A stretch of DNA of 16,719 nt from contig JAUPKO010000058.1 in assembly GCA_030837395.1 (NCBI GenBank), positions 1 through 16,719 on the forward strand. The letters are read 5' to 3'. This DNA comes from Actinomycetota bacterium (GTDB lineage Bacteria; Actinomycetota; Actinomycetes; S36-B12; UBA10799). This document shows positions 1 to 7,132 of the stretch, piece after piece. Below the pieces are notes generated by a model. It saw nothing but the letters and a program-made list of their open reading frames with translations, searched no databases and had not been told where the DNA came from. The position numbers and the translations under genes are program-made. Every line of letters begins with the position of its first letter. The stretch's first letter is position 1.

Positions 1-36
1 GGAACGACTGGCGCCCGACCAACCCCCGCCAGTTCC
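1..36. other. imperfect inverted repeat at window edge
   Basis: CTGGCG at 8-13 pairs with CGCCAG at 27-32, and GGAA at 1-4 with TTCC at 33-36 across a 3-nt bulge. It could be the 3' part of a terminator for a gene left of the window, or a chance stem in GC-rich DNA. Bases 1-102 are open in several frames on the + strand, but I recognise no protein tail in them. In particular, I do not see a PxpA C-terminus. Confidence 0.2.
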
Positions 37-102
37 CACACAACACCAGGTGGCGCGAGGCTTCACTCTCTTCGCGGCCCGCGACTGCACAATCAACCCC
101 TG

Positions 103-720
103 GTGCACCAATACGGGGAACGAGGGGTCCTGATTGACACGGTCGATCAGGCGCCCGCGGACGTCGCCGAGGACGCCCGTCACGCCTTTGGGGCCGACCT
201 CATCGATGCGGTGCCTGCGGCGGACTGCGTACTGCTCACCTTCGCAAGCCCCACTGCGGCCGACCGCGTCGCCACCCTCCTGCGTCACCGCAACGCCGCC
301 GCCGACGTGGCCGATACTGCCCGCCCCGCCGGCCCCAACCCGCACCTGGTCAGCATCGACGTCTGCTACGACGGTCCTGACCTCGCAGATGTCGCGCGGC
401 ACCTGGGTGTCACTGTCGACGACGTGATCGCGCTGCACTCGCAGGGCACCTTTGACGCCGGGTTCTTCGGGTTCTCACCGGGCTTCGCCTACCTCACGGG
501 GCTGCACCCGCGCCTGCACTTGCCCCGCCGAGCGACACCACGCACCGCCGTGCCCGCCGGTGCCGTCGCGATCGCAGCCGCCTACACGGCGGTATACCCA
601 CGCACCTCCCCCGGCGGCTGGCACCTGATCGGCCACACCGACGCCGTCATGTTCGACCCGCAACGCACTCCGCCGACGCTGGTCAGCCTCGGCGCGAAGG
701 TCCGATTCCGACCGGTCTGA
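103..720 (+). CDS. pxpB: 5-oxoprolinase subunit PxpB (KipI / allophanate hydrolase subunit 1 family)
   Basis: One subunit of the PxpABC 5-oxoprolinase, which cleaves 5-oxoproline to glutamate with ATP in the cytoplasm. The 205-residue product has the family landmarks in order: VCYDGPDLADVA near 88-98, GFSPGFAY at 123-130, PRTAVPAGAV at 146-155, PRTSPGGWHLIG at 166-177 and the C-terminal tail VRFRP. The start is the GTG at 103, because family members begin a few residues before the YGER motif seen here at 4-7. No Shine-Dalgarno is evident. PxpC lies downstream, but an MFS gene and other material separate the two, whereas pxpB and pxpC are usually adjacent. A role as a kinase inhibitor (KipI) or in allophanate metabolism is less likely, since a PxpC homologue is present at the same locus. 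Confidence 0.9.
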   Translation: MHQYGERGVLIDTVDQAPADVAEDARHAFGADLIDAVPAADCVLLTFASPTAADRVATLLRHRNAAADVADTARPAGPNPHLVSIDVCYDGPDLADVARHLGVTVDDVIALHSQGTFDAGFFGFSPGFAYLTGLHPRLHLPRRATPRTAVPAGAVAIAAAYTAVYPRTSPGGWHLIGHTDAVMFDPQRTPPTLVSLGAKVRFRPV

Positions 721-816
721 CGTGCCGCGCCAGCCGCAGCGTCACCCGCCTGCCTCCGTGTCGACATCCCGCGACATCTTGGTGAACAGCCGCCCAACCC
801 CCTTGGCGCCGCGACC

Positions 817-2277
817 ATGTTTGGCTTGATTGGGAACGTGACTACCTCGCAGCCAACCAAGGCGAAGCCCCTCGGCGAGGCGCTCGACAACGCGCCCATG
901 ACCACTCTGCATCGCCGCTTCTGGCTGCTCGCAGGCCTGGGGATCATGCTGGACGGGTTCGACTTCTTCATCATCGGTGTGGCCAACCCCCTGATCAGCA
1001 AGGACTTCGGTGCCTCTGCCTGGCAGTCGGGGCTGGTGGCCTCGGCGGCGATCCTCGGCGCTGTGGTCGGGGCCGCCGGCCTCGGGCCGCTCGGCGACAA
1101 ACTGGGACGGCGGCGGATCTTCCACTACGACCTCGTGATGTTCGCGGTGTTCTCGGTGGGCTGCATGCTCGCGTGGGACATCTGGTCGCTCATCGGGTTC
1201 CGGTTCCTGCTGGGCATCGCGATCGGCCTGGACTATCCGATCGCAGCCTCCTACCTGGCTGAGGTGCTGCCGCAACGCAACCGTGGCCGCTGGCTCGTCT
1301 CGGCGTTCTCGCTGCAGGCGGTGGGCATGCTGCTCGGTGCCCTCGTGGGCGTGGGAGTGCTCCTGCTGCTGCCGGAGGTCGACTCCTGGCGCTGGATGTT
1401 GGGCTTCGGCATCGTGCCCGCCGTGGTGATCATCTGGCTGCGCCGAAAGACCCCGGAGAGTCCTCGTTGGCTGGCCCAGAACGGCCATGAGGCGGAGGCC
1501 TGCGAGGTCGCCGGACGGCTCGTCGGCGGACCGGTGGTGGTCACCGAGGTCGATCGCGCGCGTGCTGACAAACCTCCCACGGGCCTCCACGCACTCGTGC
1601 AGCCCGCGTTGTTCCGACCGGACATGCGGCGCCGAACCGCCTTCACCACGATCCCATGGTTCCTCATGGACATCGCCACCTACGGTGTGGGCATCTTCAC
1701 GCCGACCCTGCTGGCGGCCATGGCGATCGCGGGACCCAATGCGACCTTCATCGCCGACGACATCGCTTCGACCACCGGCACCGCGTTTCTCGACATCTTC
1801 CTGGTGCTGGGGTTCATCGCGGCGATCTTCCTTGTGGAGCGGTGGGGTCGCATACCACTGCAGCTGACCGGATTCGCGGTCATGGCTGTGGCCCTGGTGG
1901 TCCTGGGGATCGCGACGGCGCTACCAGGTGGCGGCAACGAACATCTGCTCATGGTGTTCATCGGATTCGCCCTGTTCAACTTCTTCATGAACGCGGGACC
2001 GAATGCCACCACCTATGCACTGCCGGCGGAGGTGTTCCCGTCCGAGATGCGCGCGGCAGGGCACGGCTTTGCGGCGGGAATGGCGAAACTGGGCGCCGCC
2101 TTGGGGGTATTCCTGTTCCCGATCCTGTTGACGAGTATCGGGCAGGCACCATTGCTCTTCGGCCTTGCAGGCACGTGCCTGATCGCCTTTGGCGTTACCT
2201 TCGCGCTACGAATCGAGACCACCGGTCGGTCACTCAACGAGTTGTCGGGGCCGGCCGACTCGAGCCGAACGGTGTGA
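817..2277 (+). CDS. MFS transporter, sugar/phosphate/metabolite:H+ symporter-like, 12 TM
   Basis: A cytoplasmic-membrane secondary transporter of 486 residues. Visible motifs are DGFDFFIIG in TM1, the motif-A loop GPLGDKLGRRRIF, RFLLGIAIGLDYP in TM4, PESPRWL after TM6, a second loop VERWGR, the segment GPNATTYALPAEVFPSEMRA near TM10, and a C-terminal ETTGRSLNEL like the PETKG element of sugar porters. LDYP and GPNATTY recall phosphate and organic-anion symporters more than true sugar porters. The start could be ATG 817 or GTG 838. ATG 898 is unlikely, because the preceding LGEALDNAP stretch looks conserved in such transporters. The gene sits between pxpB and pxpC on the same strand, so uptake of 5-oxoproline or a related acid is plausible but is inference only. 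Confidence 0.85.
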   Translation: MFGLIGNVTTSQPTKAKPLGEALDNAPMTTLHRRFWLLAGLGIMLDGFDFFIIGVANPLISKDFGASAWQSGLVASAAILGAVVGAAGLGPLGDKLGRRRIFHYDLVMFAVFSVGCMLAWDIWSLIGFRFLLGIAIGLDYPIAASYLAEVLPQRNRGRWLVSAFSLQAVGMLLGALVGVGVLLLLPEVDSWRWMLGFGIVPAVVIIWLRRKTPESPRWLAQNGHEAEACEVAGRLVGGPVVVTEVDRARADKPPTGLHALVQPALFRPDMRRRTAFTTIPWFLMDIATYGVGIFTPTLLAAMAIAGPNATFIADDIASTTGTAFLDIFLVLGFIAAIFLVERWGRIPLQLTGFAVMAVALVVLGIATALPGGGNEHLLMVFIGFALFNFFMNAGPNATTYALPAEVFPSEMRAAGHGFAAGMAKLGAALGVFLFPILLTSIGQAPLLFGLAGTCLIAFGVTFALRIETTGRSLNELSGPADSSRTV

Positions 2278-2310
2278 TGGAGATTCGCGGTCTGGCGCCC
2301 CACAGCCAAA

Positions 2311-2391
2311 ATGATTGACCACGACGAGCCGCCACCGGCCTACGCTGATCCGGTGACCCCCGGCTCCCGCGTCAGATTCCGACCCACATGA
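2311..2391 (+). pseudogene. relic resembling a PxpB C-terminus
   Basis: This intergenic reading frame translates to MIDHDEPPPAYADP followed by VTPGSRVRFRPT and a TGA. It aligns with the real PxpB tail upstream (MFDPQRTPPTLVS, then LGAKVRFRPV): the M.D, PP, G and VRFRP positions agree, and the last 20 bases of the two coding sequences are alike. It lies directly before the DUF5655-PxpC gene, where a pxpB gene would normally end. I read it as the remnant of a second or ancestral pxpB. It shares the reading frame of the preceding transporter, whose stop is 33 bases upstream, and has no start context of its own. Chance resemblance over about 26 codons cannot be excluded. Confidence 0.45.
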
Positions 2392-2416
2392 GCAGCACCA
2401 TGGCGTCCTGGTCCTC

Positions 2417-3712
2417 ATGATCATGGCCAATTCCGTCGACCCACGCCAGAACGAGGCCCAAACCCATGATGCTGAGGCCGGAGACGTCTTGCCTGTTGCC
2501 GCCGCCGAGGCGTTCTTCGGCGGCGACGACCTCGGCCTCGCCGCCCTCTCGTGGGTCCAGACGCAGCTCACCGCCTGCGGTGGCGCCGAACTGCGGGTGA
2601 CCCGGACCCAGGTCGGCTGGGCGCGCCGGCGCGGTTTCGCCACCCTGTGGTCACCCCGCCGCGCCACGGGCCACGGCGCCCCATGGGCCCTGACAATCCA
2701 CCTGTCCCAGCGTCTGGACTCCCCCCGGTTCAAGCAGGTCGTCGAGGTTCGCCCCGATCTGTGGGCACACCACCTGGAACTGTGGGATGCAGCGTCACTC
2801 AATGACGACGTGGCCGCCTGGCTGCATCGGGCCTGCGACGACGCCTCTCACGTGACCGTGCTCGACCCTGGCCCCGCAGCGATCCTCGTGGACGAGGGGC
2901 GACGGGGGTGGGCCCACCTGGCCGTCACCTCCTCGGGCGCCTTCGACCGCCCCGCCCACCGCCTGGCCAACCGCCTCGTCGGCAACAACCCCGGGGCGGC
3001 CACGATCGAATACCTCCTCGGGCCCCTCAGTCTGCTGTTCCACACTCGCACGACCATCGCCGTCACCGGGGTCGACGCCGACGTCACCCTGACCAGCCCC
3101 CAAGGCCGCCGCACGACTCACACCACCCACTCGACCATCGCGGCCGGGAGGGGCAGCACCGTGACAATCGGCACCGCCACGTCGGGCCTGCGCGGCTACC
3201 TCGCGGTGCGTGGCGGCTGGGACGTTGCGCCGGTACTGGGGTCACGCTCGCGCGACACGCTGGCCGGCCTCGGCCCCGAGCCGCTGCGACCGGGCACCGG
3301 CCTGCCTATCGGCACCGCCAGCGGCCCCTTCCCCGCCACCGATCACGCCCCCCGACCCGCGCCGCCACGACACCTGGTCCTGCACCTGCTGCACGCTCCC
3401 CGGGCCAACGCCCTGCTGCTGCCCCGATCCGCCCTGGCACACCTGGAATGGGCCATCTCACATGAGTCCAACCGCATTGGCGTGCGGCTGCGCGGACCCC
3501 GCCTGCCGGTCACCGCGCAGGCTGCCTCCGAGCCGCTCGTACGCGGTGCGGTACAGGTCCCGCCCGATGGTCAACCTGTGATCATGGGGCCGGATCACCC
3601 CACCACTGGCGGCTACCCGGTGATCGGTGTGGTGGCCGAGGCCGACACCGATGCCCTCGCCCAGGCGCGCCCCGGCACGACGGTGCGGCTGCGACCCATG
3701 GGCAGTGCGTAG
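2417..3712 (+). CDS. pxpC: DUF5655 domain fused to 5-oxoprolinase subunit PxpC
   Basis: A 431-residue protein with two modules. Residues about 31-143 form a complete DUF5655 domain (QVGWARRRGFATLW, then SQRLDSPRFKQVVEV, LWAHHLELWD and AAWLHRACDDA). Residues 146 to the end are a full PxpC / allophanate hydrolase subunit 2 domain (TVLDPGPAAILVDEGRRGWA, SGAFDRPAHRLANRLVGNN, GYLAVRGGWD, NRIGVRLRGPRL, PVIMGPDHPTTGGYPVIG). PxpC is part of ATP-dependent 5-oxoproline hydrolysis; the function of DUF5655 is unknown. The linker is only about two residues, and there is no stop or clear RBS at the junction. A GTG at 2852 is exactly where a normal PxpC would start, so a second, internally initiated product is possible. 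ATG 2417 has an alternative at 2423 and no strong Shine-Dalgarno. orn starts 10 bases after the stop. Confidence 0.85.
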   Translation: MIMANSVDPRQNEAQTHDAEAGDVLPVAAAEAFFGGDDLGLAALSWVQTQLTACGGAELRVTRTQVGWARRRGFATLWSPRRATGHGAPWALTIHLSQRLDSPRFKQVVEVRPDLWAHHLELWDAASLNDDVAAWLHRACDDASHVTVLDPGPAAILVDEGRRGWAHLAVTSSGAFDRPAHRLANRLVGNNPGAATIEYLLGPLSLLFHTRTTIAVTGVDADVTLTSPQGRRTTHTTHSTIAAGRGSTVTIGTATSGLRGYLAVRGGWDVAPVLGSRSRDTLAGLGPEPLRPGTGLPIGTASGPFPATDHAPRPAPPRHLVLHLLHAPRANALLLPRSALAHLEWAISHESNRIGVRLRGPRLPVTAQAASEPLVRGAVQVPPDGQPVIMGPDHPTTGGYPVIGVVAEADTDALAQARPGTTVRLRPMGSA

Positions 3713-3715
3713 GGT
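3710..3715 (+). promoter_or_regulatory. -10 element for a leaderless orn mRNA
   Basis: TAGGGT ends seven bases before the orn ATG and no Shine-Dalgarno precedes that ATG. This is the spacing expected for actinobacterial leaderless transcripts. The hexamer includes the stop codon of pxpC. The -35 region is weak. Similar TAGNNT hexamers precede cbiM and bcp at 6-7 bases. Confidence 0.4.
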
Positions 3716-3722
3716 TGGGCCC

Positions 3723-4322
3723 ATGACCAATGGCCCCATCGTGTGGATCGACTGTGAGATGACCGGGCTCGACCTCGGCCGCGACGCCCTCGTGGAAGTG
3801 GCGGTGATCATTACCGACGAGAACCTCACCCCGCTGGACGACGGCATCGACTTGATCATCGCCCCGCCACCGGAGTCGCTGGTCGACATGGACCCGTTCG
3901 TCGTCGACATGCACACGAAGTCCGGCCTACTGGCGGCCCTTCCCGACGGCGTGACGCTGGCCGAGGCGCAGGAGGCCGTCCTGGCCTACGTGCGCGCTCA
4001 CGTGCCCGACGTGCGCAAGGCCCCGCTGGCCGGCTCCAGCGTGCACATGGACCGCGCCTTCCTGGCCCGCGACATGCCAGAGCTGGTGGAACACCTGCAC
4101 TACCGGATCATCGACGTGTCCAGCATCAAGGAACTGGTCCGACGCTGGTACCCGCGGGTGTACTTCGCCTGCCCGGAGAAGCGCGGCGGACACCGGGCGC
4201 TTGCCGACATCCTGGACTCGATCCGTGAACTGCGGTACTACCGGCAGACGGTCTTCGTCACCGATCCCGGACCCAGCTCCGCCGAGGCCAAAGAGGTCGC
4301 GCAGGCGCTCAACGACGCCTGA
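3723..4322 (+). CDS. orn: oligoribonuclease (DEDDh 3'-5' exonuclease)
   Basis: Degrades short RNA oligonucleotides (2-5 nt), including linear dinucleotides such as pGpG, to mononucleotides in the cytoplasm. The 199-residue product has all catalytic positions of the DEDDh family: D10 and E12 in WIDCEMTGLD, D110 in HMDRAFLARDMP, and H157 and D162 in HRALADIL. The segment RWYPRVYFACPEKRGGHRAL is also typical of Orn. The ATG at 3723 is chosen because WIDCEMTGLDL normally starts within the first ten residues. The open frame extends upstream into pxpC, but that is a shadow. The gene is 10 bases downstream of pxpC yet probably has its own promoter, and it converges on the surface-protein gene. Confidence 0.95.
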   Translation: MTNGPIVWIDCEMTGLDLGRDALVEVAVIITDENLTPLDDGIDLIIAPPPESLVDMDPFVVDMHTKSGLLAALPDGVTLAEAQEAVLAYVRAHVPDVRKAPLAGSSVHMDRAFLARDMPELVEHLHYRIIDVSSIKELVRRWYPRVYFACPEKRGGHRALADILDSIRELRYYRQTVFVTDPGPSSAEAKEVAQALNDA

Positions 4323-4354
4323 CGCCGGTGGTGGTGCCTGACGCCGGCGGTGGT
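4317..4354. repeat. 19-bp tandem duplication at the end of orn
   Basis: Two adjacent 19-base units, GCCTGACGCCGGTGGTGGT and GCCTGACGCCGGCGGTGGT, differ at one position. The first contains the orn stop codon (TGA at 4320-4322), so the second is a copy of the gene end placed in the short convergent intergenic region. Confidence 0.7.
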
Positions 4355-4374
4355 GATTGCAGGCGGTGGCGTCA
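4339..4374. terminator. possible bidirectional terminator between orn and the surface-protein gene
   Basis: TGACGCC (4339-4345) and GGCGTCA (4368-4374) form a 7-bp stem around a GC-rich loop, with further internal pairing possible. The right arm includes the stop codon of the minus-strand gene. There is no T tract, as is common for high-GC actinomycetes, so the call rests on the stem and the convergent position. Confidence 0.35.
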
Positions 4375-5697
4375 CGCCCCGGAGTAGTAGCCCGTGATGT
4401 CGACCAAGGCGTGTGTCCGGTTGCTTCGGCAGATGATGTCGAGCGTGCGCGCGAAGGAGTTGATCGCCAACGTGAGCCCGTTCGCCAGCACCTGATTGTC
4501 CGCACTCCAGTTGATGGACGAAGTATTCGAGCCCTGCCTGGCATTGGGCACCAGCGCGAGGTTGCCGCGGCCGACGGTCCCGACGACCGTCACGTTCAGC
4601 GTCACCGCCGTCGTGCCGGGCGGGACGGCGTTCGGCTCAGTGACTTTGCCCAACGAATTGCGACCGTCCGCCACGGAGACCGTGCGTGTGGTGTCCGGTT
4701 CTAGGATCCCGGTCACCACCCCCGGCACCGCGACCCAGCGCGAGTCGTACACCCGGACCGGCTGAATGGGGACGAAACCACCGGCCACCGTCGGTCCGGC
4801 GAGTTGGCGCCACGTCCCCGGGGTGCCGCCCGCGACGCACACCCAGAGTTCCAGCCGACCGGACAGCGTTTGAGCCGCCACGATGTCCCCGGCCACCCAG
4901 GTACCGTCAATCGGTACCCCAGTTCGCCCGTTGGACAACCGGAGGGTGGGCCCGCTCGAGGAACGGAACTGCCCCGCGGGCCCGGAGAAGGAAGAGGCGT
5001 TGAGGCCGGCACCGCCACCGTTCGAGACCCCCTCGACCCCAGTTCGATCCCGCGAGAATCCGAACACGGCCGTGCCGCCGTTGGTGCGCCCCACCACTCC
5101 GAAGGTTGCTCCCCGGCCCTCAACGCCAGCCCCCTCCGGGCTCTCCCCCAGCACCCCGAGTTGTGAGGTGCTCCTGCCCTCGATGCCATTGCCACCAGTC
5201 GACTCGGCCCGAACTGCGGGCCCTCCGGCCGCTGTCGCGAGGGCGGCCGCGCCGGCCCCCGTCGCCCGGGCATGCACGCCGTTGCCGGCACCGGTGTTGG
5301 CCACGGTAAAGGTCTGGAACCCGCTGGTGGACGTCAGCGTTGTCCCCGAGCCATCGGCGACGTTGGTGGCACCGAACTGCATCGCCCCGACGCCCGCTGC
5401 AGCCGGTGAGGCGCCGGCAACCGCGGCGGTCGCCCCCGCGGCGGCGCCCAGCGCTCCAAGCAGCACGCCGCGTCGACTCCAGCGAGGGTCGGCGTCGGGC
5501 GTCGGTTGGCCGCCCAGTGTGCCGGGTGGGGTGCCGCCAGCGGCAACTTCGCCGCGCAATTGGGCAACCTCGGCACGAAGATGCGCGAGCTCGGACATCA
5601 CCTCGCGCCAGGCCGCAGCCTCGATCGGGGCGGCCGGTGGGCCGGGTGTGCCAACCGTGTCGGGGCCGTCGTCCGAACCGGGACCGTTCATGGACAT
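4372..5697 (-). CDS. Tat-exported surface protein with Gly-rich repeats and a C-terminal beta domain
   Basis: A 441-residue protein. Residues 1-70 are hydrophilic and include a short predicted coiled coil (about 31-52, ELAHLRAEVAQLRGEV). They are followed by a twin-arginine signal, SRRGVLLGALGAAAGA, with the arginines at 75-76 and an Ala-rich exit. The mature part begins with degenerate Gly-rich repeats of the GVxGxS type (GNGIEGRSTSQLGVLGES, GAGVEGRGATFGVVGRTN), like beta-helical or spike-like repeats. The last 120 residues (PVRVYDSR, TTAVTLNVTVVGTVGRGNLA, ALVDITGYYSG) resemble a surface domain common in actinomycetes. ATG 5697 follows an AGGCGGTGA stretch. The open frame runs further upstream only by translating the tRNA. 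The biochemical role is unknown. Confidence 0.8.
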   Translation of the reverse strand: MSMNGPGSDDGPDTVGTPGPPAAPIEAAAWREVMSELAHLRAEVAQLRGEVAAGGTPPGTLGGQPTPDADPRWSRRGVLLGALGAAAGATAAVAGASPAAAGVGAMQFGATNVADGSGTTLTSTSGFQTFTVANTGAGNGVHARATGAGAAALATAAGGPAVRAESTGGNGIEGRSTSQLGVLGESPEGAGVEGRGATFGVVGRTNGGTAVFGFSRDRTGVEGVSNGGGAGLNASSFSGPAGQFRSSSGPTLRLSNGRTGVPIDGTWVAGDIVAAQTLSGRLELWVCVAGGTPGTWRQLAGPTVAGGFVPIQPVRVYDSRWVAVPGVVTGILEPDTTRTVSVADGRNSLGKVTEPNAVPPGTTAVTLNVTVVGTVGRGNLALVPNARQGSNTSSINWSADNQVLANGLTLAINSFARTLDIICRSNRTHALVDITGYYSGA

Positions 5698-5798
5698 CGC
5701 TTCACCGCCTAAGTCGCGCCGGGAGGGGACCCTCAGGATGGCACGTGCCCGCGCGAGTGTGAAGACCCCACAGCACCCGGCCAACCCCCCTAACGATG

Positions 5799-5874
<76 letters not shown>

Positions 5875-5883
5875 GCGTCGATG

Positions 5884-5889
5884 AGCATA
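5884..5889 (-). promoter_or_regulatory. -10 element for tRNA-Lys
   Basis: TATGCT on the minus strand lies nine bases before the first base of the mature tRNA. This is a suitable position for a tRNA promoter with a short 5' leader. No good -35 hexamer is seen. Confidence 0.35.
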
Positions 5890-5934
5890 CCGCAGGTGGT
5901 GTCGCTGTTGTGCGCCTACTCCACTCATGATGAG

Positions 5935-5953
5935 ATAGGCACCCCTTACCTAA
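5935..5953. promoter_or_regulatory. possible DtxR/IdeR-type iron box upstream of sodA
   Basis: Read on the minus strand, the 19 bases TTAGGTAAGGGGTGCCTAT match the DtxR/IdeR consensus TWAGGTWAGSCTWACCTWA at 15 positions by my count. The outer TTAGG/CCTA arms are conserved and the right inner half is poor. The site ends 18 bases before the sodA start and just ahead of its RBS, so it could repress sodA when iron is replete. Weak evidence. Confidence 0.3.
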
Positions 5954-5971
5954 CCCCGCGGAGGAATCCAC

Positions 5972-6571
5972 ATGGCGTTCGAACTGCCCCCCTTGCCCTA
6001 CGACTACGACGCCCTCGAGCCGTTCGTCGACGCCCAAACGATGCACCTGCACCACGACAAGCACCACCAGGCGTACGTCGACAAGCTCAACGCTGCGGTC
6101 GAGGGCACCGAGTGGGCCGACAAGTCAATCGACGAGATCGTCGCCAACCTCGCCGATCTGCCCGCCGACATCGCCGGTCCCGTGCGCAACAACGGCGGCG
6201 GCCACTTCAACCACACGCTGTTCTGGGACTGGATGACCCCCGAGCACGGTCAGACCCCCGAGGGCGAGTTGGCCGCGGCCATCGATGACACTTTCGGCTC
6301 ATTCGATGACTTCAAGACGAAGTTCGAGGCCGCCGGTGTGGCCCGCTTCGGCTCCGGATGGGTGTGGCTGATCCGCGACGCCGGGTCACTGTCGATCGTG
6401 TCCACCGCCAACCAGGACTCCCCCGTCACCGATGGTGCCGAGGTGCTGCTGGGCAACGACGTGTGGGAGCACGCCTACTACCTCAAGTACCAGAACCGCC
6501 GCCCGGAGTACCTCAAGGAGTGGTGGAACGTCGTCAACTGGGCCAAGGTCGGCGCCGCGTTCGACGCCTGA
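5972..6571 (+). CDS. sodA: superoxide dismutase, Mn/Fe type
   Basis: Dismutates superoxide to oxygen and hydrogen peroxide; cytoplasmic and usually dimeric or tetrameric. The 199-residue product is full length. Metal ligands are H27 (in HLHHDKHH), H81 (in GGGHFNHTLFW), D163 and H167 (in DVWEHAYYL). The GGG before H81 and the Gln in STANQDSP match Mn-type rather than Fe-type enzymes, though cambialistic use is possible. A clear GGAGGA RBS lies six bases before the ATG. Divergent from tRNA-Lys and convergent with the DUF427 gene; a strong hairpin follows. Metal-uptake genes lie immediately beyond, which is suggestive of a metal/oxidative-stress neighbourhood but not proof of one. Confidence 0.96.
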   Translation: MAFELPPLPYDYDALEPFVDAQTMHLHHDKHHQAYVDKLNAAVEGTEWADKSIDEIVANLADLPADIAGPVRNNGGGHFNHTLFWDWMTPEHGQTPEGELAAAIDDTFGSFDDFKTKFEAAGVARFGSGWVWLIRDAGSLSIVSTANQDSPVTDGAEVLLGNDVWEHAYYLKYQNRRPEYLKEWWNVVNWAKVGAAFDA

Positions 6572-6589
6572 TCACCCCGCACCAACCAC

Positions 6590-6630
6590 CGAACCCGGCG
6601 GCCCTTCACCAGAAGCGGCTGCCGGGTTCG
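6590..6630. terminator. bidirectional hairpin between sodA and the DUF427 gene
   Basis: A perfect 10-bp inverted repeat: CGAACCCGGC at 6590-6599 and GCCGGGTTCG at 6621-6630, with a 21-nt loop, 18 bases past the sodA stop. The right arm lies inside the last codons of the minus-strand DUF427 gene. There is no T tract on either side. Convergent position and stem strength support a terminator. Confidence 0.55.
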
Positions 6631-7130
6631 CCTTTGAACGGTCCGACCACGGCTGAGGTGATCCAACCGCCGTAGAAGCCGCCGGCCTGCCCCCGCACCA
6701 CCTCGCCGTCGACCGTCACCTCATCCATCCTGTCCGGGTACACGCTGATGTGGTCGCGCAAAGCGTCGTAGGGAGCGCGGGGCCGGGGGTAATCCCACGC
6801 CGCTGCGGCGGCCACCGCCAACTCCCGCCCGTCGTCGTCCGCCGCCACCACGTCGAAGTACCGCGCCGCGCCCTTCCACTCGCACATGCTCGACCCCCGC
6901 GTCGGCCGCAGCGCCCCCGAGCGCCACGCGGTCAGCGGCAAGTAGAAGGTGGGCGGGTGCGAGGTCTCCTTGATCAGCAGCGCGTACTCCGCCCGGCACA
7001 CCAGCACCCCGCCGAACACGACAACGATGTCGACCTCGAGCCGCTCCAGCAGCGGCGGGCGCGGGTAGTCCCACACCGACTCCTGACCCGGCCCCGGCGT
7101 CACCGGCACCACGCCCGCGGGCGGCGTCAT
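6606..7130 (-). CDS. DUF427 domain protein
   Basis: A 174-residue cytoplasmic protein made almost wholly of a DUF427 domain: ESVWDYPRPP at the start, IKETSHPPTFYLP, CEWKGAARYFDV, AAWDYPRP, and the hallmark C-terminus GGFYGGWITSAVVGPFKGEP. The family is widespread in actinomycetes and its biochemical function is not established. The ATG at 7130 begins two bases after the stop of the upstream DUF3618 gene, so the two are probably translationally coupled. It is the last gene of the six-gene operon headed by cbiM. The longer open frame further upstream is a shadow of other genes. Confidence 0.88.
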   Translation of the reverse strand: MTPPAGVVPVTPGPGQESVWDYPRPPLLERLEVDIVVVFGGVLVCRAEYALLIKETSHPPTFYLPLTAWRSGALRPTRGSSMCEWKGAARYFDVVAADDDGRELAVAAAAAWDYPRPRAPYDALRDHISVYPDRMDEVTVDGEVVRGQAGGFYGGWITSAVVGPFKGEPGSRFW

Positions 7131-7132
7131 GG

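Noticed and set aside
742..1590. 282-codon minus-strand open frame opposite the MFS gene
   Set aside because: Composition is that of an antisense shadow (rich in His, Glu, Arg, Gln), with no recognisable domain, and the plus strand encodes an obvious transporter.
2389..2421. Ten-codon open frame ending in an ATGA overlap with the PxpC fusion start
   Set aside because: Too short, no RBS and no homology. The ATGA overlap can occur by chance.
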